Origin: Dyella humicola
GTDB taxonomy: Bacteria > Pseudomonadota > Gammaproteobacteria > Xanthomonadales > Rhodanobacteraceae
Assembly (NCBI RefSeq): GCF_026283945.1
Contig: NZ_JAPDPC010000002.1
Span: forward strand, 372,001 to 436,000
Reading direction: 5' to 3'
Length of the DNA stretch: 64,000 bases
The notes below the pieces were generated by a model. It made no database searches and was not told the origin of the DNA. It saw only the letters and a program-made list of their open reading frames with translations. Positions 49,294 through 58,326 of the stretch are shown one piece after another. A program made the position numbers and the translations under genes. How positions within the stretch are numbered: the first letter of the stretch is position 1; each line of letters opens with the position of its first letter.

Positions 49294-49361
49294 CCGCTCG
49301 TACCGCCAAGGGCCGGCTCACCTATACTCGGCGCATCTTTCATGGATGCAGGAGTAGGGCG

Positions 49362-50324
49362 ATGGGTCAGCTGTTCGCGTTGGTGGTAGTCATCGTCGTC
49401 GTGATCGTATTGGCCAAGCTGGTGCGCATCGTGCCGCAGGGCTACGAGTGGACGGTGGAGCGCTTCGGCATGTACACGCGCACGCTTAGCCCCGGCCTGC
49501 ATTTCCTCATACCGGTCATGTACGGCATCGGTCGCAAGATGAACATGATGGAGCAAGTGCTCGACGTTCCGTCGCAGGATGTGATCACCAAGGACAACGC
49601 GGTCGTACGTGTGGACGGTGTGGTGTTCTACCAGGTGCTGGACGCCGCCAAGGCCGCGTACGAGGTAGCCAATCTGGAGCAGGCCGCGCTCGCCCTGATC
49701 ATGACCAATATCCGCACCGTACTTGGCTCGATGGATCTGGACGAATCGCTCAGCCAGCGCGATGCGATCAATGCCAAGTTGCTCAACGTGGTTGACGAGG
49801 CGACCCATCCCTGGGGCGTCAAGGTCAATCGCATCGAGATCAAGGACATTGCGCCACCGCGCGACCTGATCGATTCGATGGCTCGTCAGATGAAAGCCGA
49901 GCGTGAGAAGCGCGCGAACATTCTCGAAGCCGAGGGTTTCCGTCAGGCAGCCATCCTGAAGGCTGAGGGCGAGAAGCAGTCGGTGATTCTGGCTGCGGAG
50001 GGTGAGAAGGAAGCGGCATTCCGCGCCGCCGAGGCGCGCGAGCGTTCGGCCGAGGCCGAGGCCAAGGCGACCGCGATGGTCTCCGATGCGATCGCCAACG
50101 GCAACATCAATGCCCTTAACTATTTTGTCGCCAACAAATACGTCGAGGCGCTGAAGGAAATGGCGAACTCTCCGAATCAAAAAATGCTCTTGCTGCCGAT
50201 GGAAGCGACAGGCATCCTCGGTTCGCTGGCCGGCATTGCCGAGCTGGCCAAGGAATCGCTCAGCCAGCAGCAAAATTCGCCGCAGGGCCAAGGTGGCCGG
50301 CGCATGCCGCCACCGGTGGGCTAA
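49362..50324 (+). CDS. qmcA: SPFH/band-7 membrane protease-associated protein, QmcA type
   Basis: A 320-residue protein with one N-terminal helix (about 3-20), a stomatin/prohibitin (SPFH) domain ([20 protein letters not shown], then PGLHFLIPV and [20 protein letters not shown]) and a long alanine- and glutamate-rich coiled coil (about 170-240). Such proteins form large ring assemblies in membrane microdomains. It is followed by an NfeD-like gene, the usual partnership. It starts 68 bp after the kinase gene and is probably unrelated to it. Confidence 0.93.
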   Translation: MGQLFALVVVIVVVIVLAKLVRIVPQGYEWTVERFGMYTRTLSPGLHFLIPVMYGIGRKMNMMEQVLDVPSQDVITKDNAVVRVDGVVFYQVLDAAKAAYEVANLEQAALALIMTNIRTVLGSMDLDESLSQRDAINAKLLNVVDEATHPWGVKVNRIEIKDIAPPRDLIDSMARQMKAEREKRANILEAEGFRQAAILKAEGEKQSVILAAEGEKEAAFRAAEARERSAEAEAKATAMVSDAIANGNINALNYFVANKYVEALKEMANSPNQKMLLLPMEATGILGSLAGIAELAKESLSQQQNSPQGQGGRRMPPPVG

Positions 50325-50351
50325 TCATCCGCAGGCCGAGGACGAAACGAC

Positions 50352-50798
50352 ATGGAACAGGTGGCCTTGCACTACTGGTGGTGGATTCTTGCGCTGGTGT
50401 TGATTGCGCTTGAAGTGATCATGCCGGGGTATTTCATGCTGTGGATCGGCATTGCCGCGGGCGTCACCGGACTGGTCATGCTGGCCGCGCCCGGCCTGTC
50501 GCTGCTGGGCCAGGCACTGGTGTTCGCTGTGCTGGCGTTTCTTTCCTGCGCAGCCTACTGGTACGGCTTGCGCCCGAAGCTGATGCGCAACGAACCGGGC
50601 GATGCTTTGCTCAATCGCCGTGGTGAGCAGAAGATCGGGCACCGCTATGTGTTGGCCGAGGCGATCGTCAACGGGCGTGGCAAGGCGAGGGTAGGCGATA
50701 GCTTGTGGTTGGTCCGTGGGCCGGATTTGCCAGTGGGCAGCATGGTCGAGGTCGTGGGGGTGGATGGGACGACCCTGTTGGTACGTCCCTCGGAGTGA
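50352..50798 (+). CDS. NfeD family protein (short form)
   Basis: A 148-residue membrane protein with two or three helices in the first 75 residues (WWWILALVLIALEVIMPGYF) and a C-terminal OB-fold (GKARVGDSLWLVRGPDLPVG). It is the short, protease-less NfeD form that partners SPFH proteins, as YbbK/YbbL-type pairs do. It follows qmcA by 27 bases. Confidence 0.9.
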   Translation: MEQVALHYWWWILALVLIALEVIMPGYFMLWIGIAAGVTGLVMLAAPGLSLLGQALVFAVLAFLSCAAYWYGLRPKLMRNEPGDALLNRRGEQKIGHRYVLAEAIVNGRGKARVGDSLWLVRGPDLPVGSMVEVVGVDGTTLLVRPSE

Positions 50799-50917
50799 TG
50801 TGCTGTTTGGTTCGGAACCCCAGCGTGACCAGCCATTCGGCTGTTGAGAGCCGCTGGTATGACCATCCATGGTTTACGCGATAACGACACAGCCAGCCAT
50901 CGCAGCCAACCCAAACC

Positions 50918-51499
50918 TCAGCGCAAAATCCCATCCGTCCTCAACTTCGGAATCAGCGCTTGCGCCAGCTCTTCCGTCGCTTTGGCGATCTTTTCCTGAC
51001 TGACGGCCTCGGTGGTGACTGACCACACAAGCTTCTGCGTCTTGGCGTCCCAAACGCTGGTTTCCAACGTGACCACATCGTATTGCGTCACCTGCGCGGT
51101 GGATGCCCACGCGCCGCCGTACCAGCCGTAGAAACCGCCATAGGCAGGACCCGTCGGCGTGACATCGATCTTTTGTTCAACGCGCAGCATGCGCGTGACC
51201 AGGACCACCTCGGCGCCGCTGGAATGAACCAGGTCAGTCAGCTTGACGGCTCCGCCGTTGCCGGGCGGTATCTGCGTATAGCTGGGGAAGGCCTTCAGGC
51301 CCGCCGCCTGCAGCTGTTGCGAGAACGTGTCCTCGAACTTGCGTCGGATGAGATCGCTTTTCGAGATGCCGACGACCACCACGCTCGATGCCGGCGGACC
51401 GGGCCAGGCCGGGTCCTTCCATTGATTGGTGACGGACACGGTCGAACAGGCGCAAAGCGCCAGGCTGGCAAGCATGGGCAACAGACGCAGCGCTTTCAT
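50918..51499 (-). CDS. Hypothetical lipoprotein
   Basis: A 193-residue protein with a lipobox LCAC, acylated cysteine at 18. The mature part begins STVSVTNQWKDPAWPG, a pattern seen in small proteobacterial lipoproteins of unknown role, and contains a glycine/aromatic stretch (YGGFYGWYGGAW). It appears to have a compact alpha/beta fold (SSVVVVGISKSDLIRRKFED). It is on the minus strand with no operon partner. A DUF4136-like relation is possible but I cannot confirm it. Confidence 0.7.
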   Translation of the reverse strand: MKALRLLPMLASLALCACSTVSVTNQWKDPAWPGPPASSVVVVGISKSDLIRRKFEDTFSQQLQAAGLKAFPSYTQIPPGNGGAVKLTDLVHSSGAEVVLVTRMLRVEQKIDVTPTGPAYGGFYGWYGGAWASTAQVTQYDVVTLETSVWDAKTQKLVWSVTTEAVSQEKIAKATEELAQALIPKLRTDGILR

Positions 51500-51661
51500 G
51501 ACATCGACTCCAGGCTCAGGGCCGCTTCAGCAGCCGGCGCAGCATTGTGTGGCGTCAATCGTCTATGCGGCGCGATGGCCGGGGCGACCTGGCGGTTTGG
51601 CGCATGGGAGCGTCGCGACCGGGCCGGCGCCCCCATGCGAGGCGCGCTTAGGGCACAGGCA

Positions 51662-51687
51662 CGTGCCCGTCCGATGGGACGGGCACG
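51662..51687 (-). terminator. Hairpin downstream of iorB
   Basis: CGTGCCCGTCC-GATG-GGACGGGCACG is an 11-bp perfect stem just after the iorB stop on the minus strand. There is no long T-run. It likely ends or stabilises the iorAB transcript. Confidence 0.55.
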
Positions 51688-51695
51688 ATGTCGAA

Positions 51696-53960
51696 TCAAA
51701 GCATGCGCAGCAGTTCTTTCATCAACGGCAGTCGGCGCACGCGCACCGCGCTCACGCGGAAGACGGCATTGGCGAGGGCGGGCGCCGCGGTCGGCATGGC
51801 GAGGAAGCTGGCGCCCGTCGGCTCGCCATCGCCGGGTACCAGGATTACTTCCGTGGTGTCCGGCAGTTGCGCCATGCTGGCGAGCGGGTAGTCCTTCCAG
51901 TTGCGCTGCTGGACCTGGCTGTCCTTGTAGGTCACCGACAGATTGAGCGCCGTGGACAGCGCATCGAGGGTGGCGCCGGCCACTTGGCCTTCGAGTCCTT
52001 TCGGGTTGATCACGCGGCCCACATCGACCGCGCAGACGGCACGCTCGATATTGAGGCGGTCACCCTGCAGGGACGCTTCGACGGCATGGGCGACATAGGC
52101 GCCGTCGACGTACCAGCAGGCGATGCCCAGCCCATTGACGGTGCGCAGCCAGTTCTTCCACTCGATACGATCGGCAACGAGCTTCAGCACATTGATCAGA
52201 CGACCGGTGTCGAGCGTCTGTCCTTCTCCCAGCGGGATCTGGCGCGGCTCGCCAATCAGGCGCAGGCGCGTGACCAGCGGGTCTTCCTTCAGGCTATGCG
52301 CGATCTCGTCGACGAAACTTTCGACCGCGAATGCATTGCTCAGGTGCGGCATGCCACGGGCAAGCCCACGCGGCATGACCGAGGGCAGGGAGTACCAGTC
52401 GCTGCGTAGATGGGGCACGAGTCCGGCAGGTAGCTGATGGGCATCCACCTCGGACGTCCATAAGCGATTGTCGGGCACGCCACGTTGCGCGAATGCCGAA
52501 GCACTCGCCATGCGCTGGTTCCAACTGACGATCTGGCGCTTGCCATCCAGCGTGGCGTTGAGTTTATGCACGCAGGCGGAGCGATAGAAATCCTGGCTCA
52601 TGTCCTCATCGCGCGTCCACATCAACTTGACCGGCTTTTCCGCTGCCTTGGCGAGCATGACCGCTTCGGCGACGTAGTCGTGATCGAAACGGCGGCCGTA
52701 ACCACCGCCGACACGCGGCACGCTGATCTGGATCTGCGCCGGCGAAAGACCGGTGAGCCGCTGCACGACGTGCCATGCGTCTTGTGGCGATTGGGTCGGC
52801 ACCACCAGCGTGGCGCTGTCCTTGTCGATGTGCACCACGCAGTTCATCGGCTCGGAGGTGGCGTGTGCCAACCACGGCTGCACGTAGGTTGCGTCGATGC
52901 GGTGCGCCGCTTTCTTGCTGGCGGTGTCGACATCGCCATCGTTGCGCACGCGCGTGGTGGGTGCCGCGTCCTTGTTGTTGACGAGATCGGCGGCCTGCTG
53001 CTCAAACCAGGCACTGCTTTCACTCTGGCTGCCTGGCTTCCATTGGAGTTTGAGCTTGGCGCGACCCTCCAGTGCCGCCCAGGTGCTGTCGGCCAGGACC
53101 GCCACGGCCGGCGAACGTACCGTGTGACCCGGCGGCTGGCCGGCCTCTGGCTTGAGCTGCACGACCTTGACCACACCCTTCACCGCCAGGGTGTCGGTGG
53201 TGTCCAGGTGGTCCAGGCTGCCGTCAGGCCAGGGGCAGTGGCTGAGCACGGCGGTCAACATATCGCCGGCATAGCTGTCGAGCGTGTAGATAGCCTGGCC
53301 GGTGACAACGGCACGTGCGTCGACGGTGCCTGCGGGGTGACCGATCAAGGTGTAACGATCCGGCGTTTTCAGTGGCACCGGCGTTGTCGGCGGCGTGACC
53401 TTGGCGGCAGCCTCGGCCAGCGCGCCGTAGCCGAAACGACGTCCATCGGGAGCGATCACATTGCCGGCCTCGCAGCGCAGCCGGTCGGCCGGCACGCCGA
53501 GGCGTTGCGCTGCCGCCTGCAGCAGCAGCCAGCGGGCGAGCGCACCGACCTGGCGCAAGTCGGCCCAGGCAGAGGGAATCGAATTGCCGAGTCCGCTGGT
53601 CTGGTGCCCATAGGTCCAGTGCGGCTTGCCATTGTCGTCTTCGACGCCCAGACCCAGCGGCACCACGCTGACGCGCGTCCAGTCGGCGTCGAGCTCATCG
53701 GCGATGATGCGCGGAAGCGACGTGGTGGTGCCCGTGCCGGTGTCCGGATCGCGTGCGCCGATGATCACGTTGCCGTCGGCATCGATGCGTACGAACGGGC
53801 CAAGACCGTACAAGGTGTCGCCAAGCAAGGCCGGCGGCACGGGTGCGTCGGTGGCATTGGCAAGACGAATACCGACCACGAGCGCGCCGGCCGTACCGGC
53901 GAGTACCTGCAGGAAGCGGCGACGCGAAAGCCGCGTGCCGTCGTTCGAGTTACCGATCAT
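51696..53960 (-). CDS. iorB: Molybdopterin-binding subunit, IorB/aldehyde dehydrogenase type
   Basis: A 754-residue member of the xanthine dehydrogenase family. The N-terminal twin-arginine signal (SRRRFLQVLAG) predicts folded export to the periplasm. Molybdopterin-site motifs include VPRVGGGYGRRFDHDYVAEA, RGLARGMPHLSNAFAVESFV and a final GEPTGASFLAMPTAAPALAN. IorB-like enzymes oxidise N-heterocycles or aldehydes and pass electrons through the small subunit. The ATG at 53960 overlaps the small-subunit stop (ATGA). The usual cytochrome partner is not adjacent. The substrate cannot be inferred. Confidence 0.9.
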   Translation of the reverse strand: MIGNSNDGTRLSRRRFLQVLAGTAGALVVGIRLANATDAPVPPALLGDTLYGLGPFVRIDADGNVIIGARDPDTGTGTTTSLPRIIADELDADWTRVSVVPLGLGVEDDNGKPHWTYGHQTSGLGNSIPSAWADLRQVGALARWLLLQAAAQRLGVPADRLRCEAGNVIAPDGRRFGYGALAEAAAKVTPPTTPVPLKTPDRYTLIGHPAGTVDARAVVTGQAIYTLDSYAGDMLTAVLSHCPWPDGSLDHLDTTDTLAVKGVVKVVQLKPEAGQPPGHTVRSPAVAVLADSTWAALEGRAKLKLQWKPGSQSESSAWFEQQAADLVNNKDAAPTTRVRNDGDVDTASKKAAHRIDATYVQPWLAHATSEPMNCVVHIDKDSATLVVPTQSPQDAWHVVQRLTGLSPAQIQISVPRVGGGYGRRFDHDYVAEAVMLAKAAEKPVKLMWTRDEDMSQDFYRSACVHKLNATLDGKRQIVSWNQRMASASAFAQRGVPDNRLWTSEVDAHQLPAGLVPHLRSDWYSLPSVMPRGLARGMPHLSNAFAVESFVDEIAHSLKEDPLVTRLRLIGEPRQIPLGEGQTLDTGRLINVLKLVADRIEWKNWLRTVNGLGIACWYVDGAYVAHAVEASLQGDRLNIERAVCAVDVGRVINPKGLEGQVAGATLDALSTALNLSVTYKDSQVQQRNWKDYPLASMAQLPDTTEVILVPGDGEPTGASFLAMPTAAPALANAVFRVSAVRVRRLPLMKELLRML

Positions 53961-54490
53961 GCGTGGCTCCCGCTGGAAGCGACGCGCTTGATGGCAAGGC
54001 GCACACGGGTCTGGCAGCCGCAGCGGCAAAGATTGGGCAACTGGTCGATCTCGTTGTCGCTAGGCTGCGAATGGCGATTGAGCAGGTCGACCGAGGCCAT
54101 GAGCCAGCCCGGGGTGCAGTAACCGCAGCCGATGGCGTCTTCGTCCACAAAGGCCTGTTGCAGCGGATGCAGCTTGCCGTCGGCGGCGGCCAGGCCTTCC
54201 ACCGTGGTGATCGGCTTTCCAGCCAGGTCGGCGACAACAAGGCGGGTAGCGGAAGCCAGCTTGCCGTCTACCAGCACCAGGTCGTGGCCACCTTCGCCAT
54301 GATCACCGCTGTACTTGGTGCCAGTGAGCCGCAGGATGTCCCGTAGATACCAAAGCAGCGGCATCTGCGCATCGCCGGTGTGACGGTACGTCCTGCCGTT
54401 GATCTCCAGATCGATACCTTCGCGCACCTTCTCGGGCACGATGGCGTTGGTCGGGTGGGGCGTCAGGATCTGGTCTTGCGCTTGCGCCAT
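53957..54490 (-). CDS. iorA: IorA-type small subunit lacking first [2Fe-2S] cluster ligands
   Basis: A 177-residue partner of IorB, somewhat longer than typical because of an N-terminal extension. The C-terminal helical cluster is intact (GCGYCTPGWLM and LCRCGCQTR). The N-terminal plant-type cluster is not: the usual GTKYGCGxGxCGAC reads TGTKYSGDHGEGGHDL (residues 56-71), and the fourth cysteine after the DGK turn is also replaced (LASATR). All four ligands are lost although the flanking fold (EINGRTYR, LLWYLRDILRLTG) is retained and the frame is unbroken. Electron transfer must then skip this cluster or use another route. Confidence 0.85.
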   Translation of the reverse strand: MAQAQDQILTPHPTNAIVPEKVREGIDLEINGRTYRHTGDAQMPLLWYLRDILRLTGTKYSGDHGEGGHDLVLVDGKLASATRLVVADLAGKPITTVEGLAAADGKLHPLQQAFVDEDAIGCGYCTPGWLMASVDLLNRHSQPSDNEIDQLPNLCRCGCQTRVRLAIKRVASSGSHA

Positions 54491-54541
54491 CGGTGAGACT
54501 CTCCTTCTCTATCCGCGCATTGTCGCATCGCAGCGCAGTGC

Positions 54542-55867
54542 TTAGGAGGTAACCCGGCTGAACAGGCGTCGCCACACCAGGTACACCGGCACGCCGGCGA
54601 CCATGATGAGCAGGCCGATGCCCGTGTTCATGGGGCTGGCGCGCAGGCTCTGCACCATAACCAGGCCAATCGTCGCGATAAAGATCAGCGGCAGCAGCGG
54701 ATAGCCCGGCACGCGGAAACTGACCTTGGCCCCCTCGTGTTTGCGATACCAGAACAGCGTGCCCACGCCCACCGCGCAGGCAAGCCAGTCACCAAACGTG
54801 GCGTAGTCGAGCAACTGACCGTAGCTGCCGGACCACACCAGCACGATGGCCCAGCCCGAGAGCAGCAAAAGCGCGACATTCGGCGTACGGTGCCTGGGAT
54901 GCAGTCGGGCCACGCTGCGGAAGAACAAGCCATCCTCGCCCATCACCTGCAGCACGCGGGCTCCGGCCACCAGGGTGATATTGCAGAAGCCCAGCGCAGA
55001 AATTGCCACGCCCACGGCGATCAGCTTGGCGCCCGCCGTGCCGAATACGCGCTGCATGACGTCGGCCGCCGGCGCCCGGCTGGCGGCGAGGCCGGCGTGG
55101 CCGAGCACGGCAAGATACGCCAGGTTGACCAGCGCATAGGCCGCAATCACCAGCAACATGCCGATCACCAGGGCACGCGGCAGGGTGCGCTGCGGCTCAC
55201 TGACTTCGCCGGCCAGATTGTTGAGATAAGTGAAGCCGGAATAGGCGAACAACACCGGCAGTGCCGCGCCCATGAAGCCTACGTCAGCCGTCTGCGGGTC
55301 GGTGTCCAGCATGCCGTGGCCGTTCACGCCGGCCAGGAACAACCCGCATACCACCAGCACGGCCACGGCCAGCAACTTGAGCAAGGTGAATGAGTTCTGG
55401 ATCTGCGCGCCCAGGCGCAGGCCAAAGAGATTGATCAGCGCTACGAAAACCAACGCGCCGATGGCCAGGCTCGTGGTGGCACTGGCGGGCAGGCCGAACA
55501 GGGCCGCCGCGTAGCTGGCAAAGATCGTGGCCACCGCGGCCGATGATCCCGAATAGATCACCAGCAGCATGCTCCAGCCGAACAGAAAACCGGCCAGCGG
55601 CCCGAATGCCTCGCGCAGGTACACGTAGCTGCCGCCCGCATGCGGGCGCCGCGCGCCCAGTTCGGCATAACAAAGCGCACCGATCAGGGTGAGCAGGCCC
55701 GCACCCACCCACATGAGCAGCAGCGACAAGCCCGACGACGTGCGCATCGCCACGACGTACGGGTTGAGGAAGATGCCGCCGCCGATGATGCCGCCGACCA
55801 CGATCATGGCCGCATCCCATGGGCGGAGGCGGCGAACGTAGCCACCGGACGTCGATGAATCGCTCAT
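54542..55867 (-). CDS. Amino acid permease, APC superfamily (LAT-like)
   Basis: A 441-residue inner-membrane protein with about 12 helices. AMIVVGGIIGGGIFLNP is the conserved first-helix GxxG motif, AELGARRPHAGGSYVYLREA is typical of bacterial APC transporters, and YSGFTYLNNLAGEVSEPQRT marks the middle region. It probably imports or exchanges an amino acid or polyamine, but the substrate is unknown. The ATG at 55867 follows AAGG; a GTG at 55879 is possible. Confidence 0.92.
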   Translation of the reverse strand: MSDSSTSGGYVRRLRPWDAAMIVVGGIIGGGIFLNPYVVAMRTSSGLSLLLMWVGAGLLTLIGALCYAELGARRPHAGGSYVYLREAFGPLAGFLFGWSMLLVIYSGSSAAVATIFASYAAALFGLPASATTSLAIGALVFVALINLFGLRLGAQIQNSFTLLKLLAVAVLVVCGLFLAGVNGHGMLDTDPQTADVGFMGAALPVLFAYSGFTYLNNLAGEVSEPQRTLPRALVIGMLLVIAAYALVNLAYLAVLGHAGLAASRAPAADVMQRVFGTAGAKLIAVGVAISALGFCNITLVAGARVLQVMGEDGLFFRSVARLHPRHRTPNVALLLLSGWAIVLVWSGSYGQLLDYATFGDWLACAVGVGTLFWYRKHEGAKVSFRVPGYPLLPLIFIATIGLVMVQSLRASPMNTGIGLLIMVAGVPVYLVWRRLFSRVTS

Positions 55868-55953
55868 GGAACCTTGCACGCTGGGAGGTGCCAGCGAGCA
55901 TGGCGGTTGAGTCCGGCCTCAGCAAGCCCTGACTTTTGGGAAATGCAAAAAAG

Positions 55954-55985
55954 CGAAAGCCGGCACCTCGCGGCACCGGCTTTCG
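55954..55985 (-). terminator. Intrinsic terminator of the S53 peptidase gene
   Basis: CGAAAGCCGG and CCGGCTTTCG form a perfect 10-bp stem. On the minus strand a CTTTTTTGC tract follows the hairpin, so it is oriented to end transcription of the S53 gene. Confidence 0.82.
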
Positions 55986-56007
55986 GATGGTTCTGCCCAA
56001 CGAAAGG

Positions 56008-57912
56008 TCAGAACACGCTGAGGAACAAGGCCAGGTTGGTCACGTTGAGCGTGCCGATACCTGCGCCCGGCTCATAGCCGCCGACACCGTTATAGAACCA
56101 GTTGTCTCCTGCCTTGATATCGTTGAAGGCCGAGAACGGGCCATAGCCAAAGATATTCTGCAGCGGGTAGATCTGCGGGTTCCAGAAGCCGGTGCGGCCG
56201 TGCGTCGATTGCCTCAGCAGGGCGGCGATGCCGTTGAGCTGGGGCGCCACGAAGCTGGTGCCGCCTTCGAACGTCAGCAAGCCCGCGCCGTCCGTCGAGG
56301 AAACGAAGCTGTAGCCGGTTTCAGGGTCGGCGTTCAACGAGAGATCGGGCTCGTTGCGGCCGCGGAAGTTCGCCGGCAGCGTGTAGTTGATGCCCAAATC
56401 AGGCTCAAGCCAAGTCTGGTTCTTCTCGGTCTTGCGGATGCCCGAGGTGAACTGCTGGTAGAGCGGCGTTGGCCAGAACACGCTGACGCCGCCACCGCCA
56501 CCGACCGAGAACACCGCAGGGAGGAGATTGATGCCGAGATTGGTCTGGAAGTAGTTGGCGATGTAGTCCCAGCCCCAGACACTTTCCTTGGTGATCGATG
56601 CCTTCGGGCCACCGCGGAAGCTGTAGGTGAAGGGCACGGTGGTGCCGCCGGCCGTGGTGATGAAGGGATCCGCTCCCGGGGAATCTGCAGTGAGCGGCGG
56701 TGGCACCGGGTCAGAGGGCAGGCCTCCGAAACTGCGCACCGTGTCGAACGCGCCGGAGTCGCCCGAGGTGGCGAACATCGTGATGCCTTGTACGGCCGCT
56801 TCCAGGAACACCTGATGCAGGGACTGCATGTAGGCGACGTTGGCGTCCAACTGCAGGATGTAGAAGATCTCGGGCTCGCCCCAGCTCACCGACAGGCTGT
56901 CGACCTTGTTGTCCGACACCGCCTGATTGAAGATGTCGAAGAAGCCGGCATCGGTGTTGGGCGCGTGGTAGACGATGATATTGGCCCACGGCGCCAGGCC
57001 ACCGGACTGCTCGACGTCAAGCGATGTCTCGCCCGAGCCATCGGGCCCACTCAGCGGGCCACCGCCGTCGACAGCTACCTTGGTGATGCGGTTGGGCTTC
57101 ACCGGCAGGCCGATGTCGCTCCAATAGGCATACGCGTCGTCAACGACGAAGTCAGCCAGGGTGGCGATGCCGATGGTCGAACCCTTGCCGTTGATGCCAG
57201 CCTTGTACAGCGGGTTGACGTTGTAACGGTTGGCGACATCGCCCACGGTGAATTCGCCGGGCGTGCAGGTCGCCGTCGGGTTGCCCGTGCAGGGCGTGAC
57301 TGCGGGTGCGGCTGTTGCGCTCTTGGCCAACGCATTGGCATGGCTGGTGGCCGCCGGCGGCTCCAGGGCCGTTACGCGGTGTGAGCGAAAATGCGGCTCG
57401 CTGTTCAGGCCAGAAGCCAGCACCAGGGTGCTGGAAAGCGCGGCTGGCATCGTCAATGCCTTGCTCGGGCGATGGAAGGTCGAGCCATCACTGGCGCGGA
57501 AGTCGTGAACGGACGTCTGGAACGCCTTGTTGAACTGGCCGATCGTTCCGCTCACCTGGATCGCCAGATGATTCGGCAACAGTTGGACCTGGGTTAGCCC
57601 CTGCTGCTTGATAAAGGCTTGCACCTTGGAAATTTCGTCGGCGGTTGCGCCGTAGCGATCCGCGAATTGGTCGGTGGTGAGGAAGCGGTGATAGGAAGGG
57701 TCACCTTGCGTGACCGTGCTGTAGATATATTTTTCCAGCGCCGCCTGATTGTGCAGTCCCAGCACGAGCGTGACATTGACCTTCTGATTGGCGTTGCTGG
57801 CCCCAAGGTCGGCAGGCGACGAGGCGCCAGCGGCGAAGGATGCAGTGGTGAAGCCACAGAGCAGCAGCGCCAGCGAGGTCGCGAGCGACTTGCGATGCAA
57901 GTTCTTGAGCAT
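56008..57912 (-). CDS. Secreted S53 serine-carboxyl peptidase (pro-kumamolisin/xanthomonalisin type)
   Basis: A 634-residue pre-pro-protein. The signal peptide spans about 1-27. A pro-kumamolisin activation domain (about 40-185, with DPSYHRFLTTDQFADRYG) is followed by the sedolisin catalytic domain. The triad is visible: Glu and Asp four apart in GSGETSLDVEQ, the oxyanion Asp in ATSGDSGAF and the nucleophile in GGTSFVAPQ. It is an acid-active extracellular endopeptidase, known in Xanthomonas as xanthomonalisin. GGAG precedes the ATG. It is monocistronic with its own terminator. Confidence 0.93.
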   Translation of the reverse strand: MLKNLHRKSLATSLALLLCGFTTASFAAGASSPADLGASNANQKVNVTLVLGLHNQAALEKYIYSTVTQGDPSYHRFLTTDQFADRYGATADEISKVQAFIKQQGLTQVQLLPNHLAIQVSGTIGQFNKAFQTSVHDFRASDGSTFHRPSKALTMPAALSSTLVLASGLNSEPHFRSHRVTALEPPAATSHANALAKSATAAPAVTPCTGNPTATCTPGEFTVGDVANRYNVNPLYKAGINGKGSTIGIATLADFVVDDAYAYWSDIGLPVKPNRITKVAVDGGGPLSGPDGSGETSLDVEQSGGLAPWANIIVYHAPNTDAGFFDIFNQAVSDNKVDSLSVSWGEPEIFYILQLDANVAYMQSLHQVFLEAAVQGITMFATSGDSGAFDTVRSFGGLPSDPVPPPLTADSPGADPFITTAGGTTVPFTYSFRGGPKASITKESVWGWDYIANYFQTNLGINLLPAVFSVGGGGGVSVFWPTPLYQQFTSGIRKTEKNQTWLEPDLGINYTLPANFRGRNEPDLSLNADPETGYSFVSSTDGAGLLTFEGGTSFVAPQLNGIAALLRQSTHGRTGFWNPQIYPLQNIFGYGPFSAFNDIKAGDNWFYNGVGGYEPGAGIGTLNVTNLALFLSVF

Positions 57913-57957
57913 GTGCTTTCTCCAAGGGTAGAAACGGTCACGCTGAGCGGCGCTGCG

Positions 57958-57975
57958 GTGTCACGCACGTGACAC
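57958..57975 (-). promoter_or_regulatory. Operator-like palindrome upstream of S53 gene
   Basis: GTGTCAC-GCAC-GTGACAC is a perfect 7-bp inverted repeat 46 bp before the peptidase start. The spacing suits a dimeric regulator. It resembles but does not match the CRP/Clp consensus TGTGA-N6-TCACA. Confidence 0.4.
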
Positions 57976-58254
57976 TCCGTCGCCCGGCTGGTCGTGGTTC
58001 GTAATCTCTTTCCCCAACAGCCAGGGCGGCCCCCTGAAGATCATCCGCGCCGGCTAGCCGAACCTACGCTTATCGAAGGCGTCATGGAAGTAGCTGATAT
58101 TTCGCAAAATATTGCCGAAACCGCGCCGCGCTTGAAAAGCGCATCGCATGATATTGCGCCTATATCTTTCGGCCGACGATTTCCTGCTGGCTGGGGCGGC
58201 CATGCGCGCCTGGACGTTGGAGGGCGGAACGTTCGGCCCTTCGATCAACTTGCG

Positions 58255-58274
58255 GCACAATAGTGGGATTGTGC
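58255..58274 (+). promoter_or_regulatory. Operator-like palindrome upstream of fumarase gene
   Basis: GCACAAT-AGTGGG-ATTGTGC is a perfect 7-bp inverted repeat about 52 bp before the fumarase start codon. The binding factor is unknown. Confidence 0.4.
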
Positions 58275-58326
58275 GTCGCAAACGGCCGTTTTCGACGCGG
58301 TATTCCCCGGAGTCGAAGCAACCGCC

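Larger units (their letters stand above)
57913..58326. other. Divergent promoter region, S53 peptidase and fumarase
   Basis: About 414 bp with no credible gene. It must carry the promoters of both divergent genes. Two operator-like palindromes stand out, at 57958-57975 on the peptidase side and 58255-58274 on the fumarase side. No standard -35/-10 pair is clear, and an A/T-rich patch lies at 58096-58175. Confidence 0.55.

Noticed and set aside
54245-54322. Frameshift as the cause of missing cysteines in iorA
   Set aside because: Conserved sequence is in the same frame on both sides (LLWYLRDILRLTGTKY and VLVDGK), and the replaced residues are scattered substitutions rather than a shifted block.
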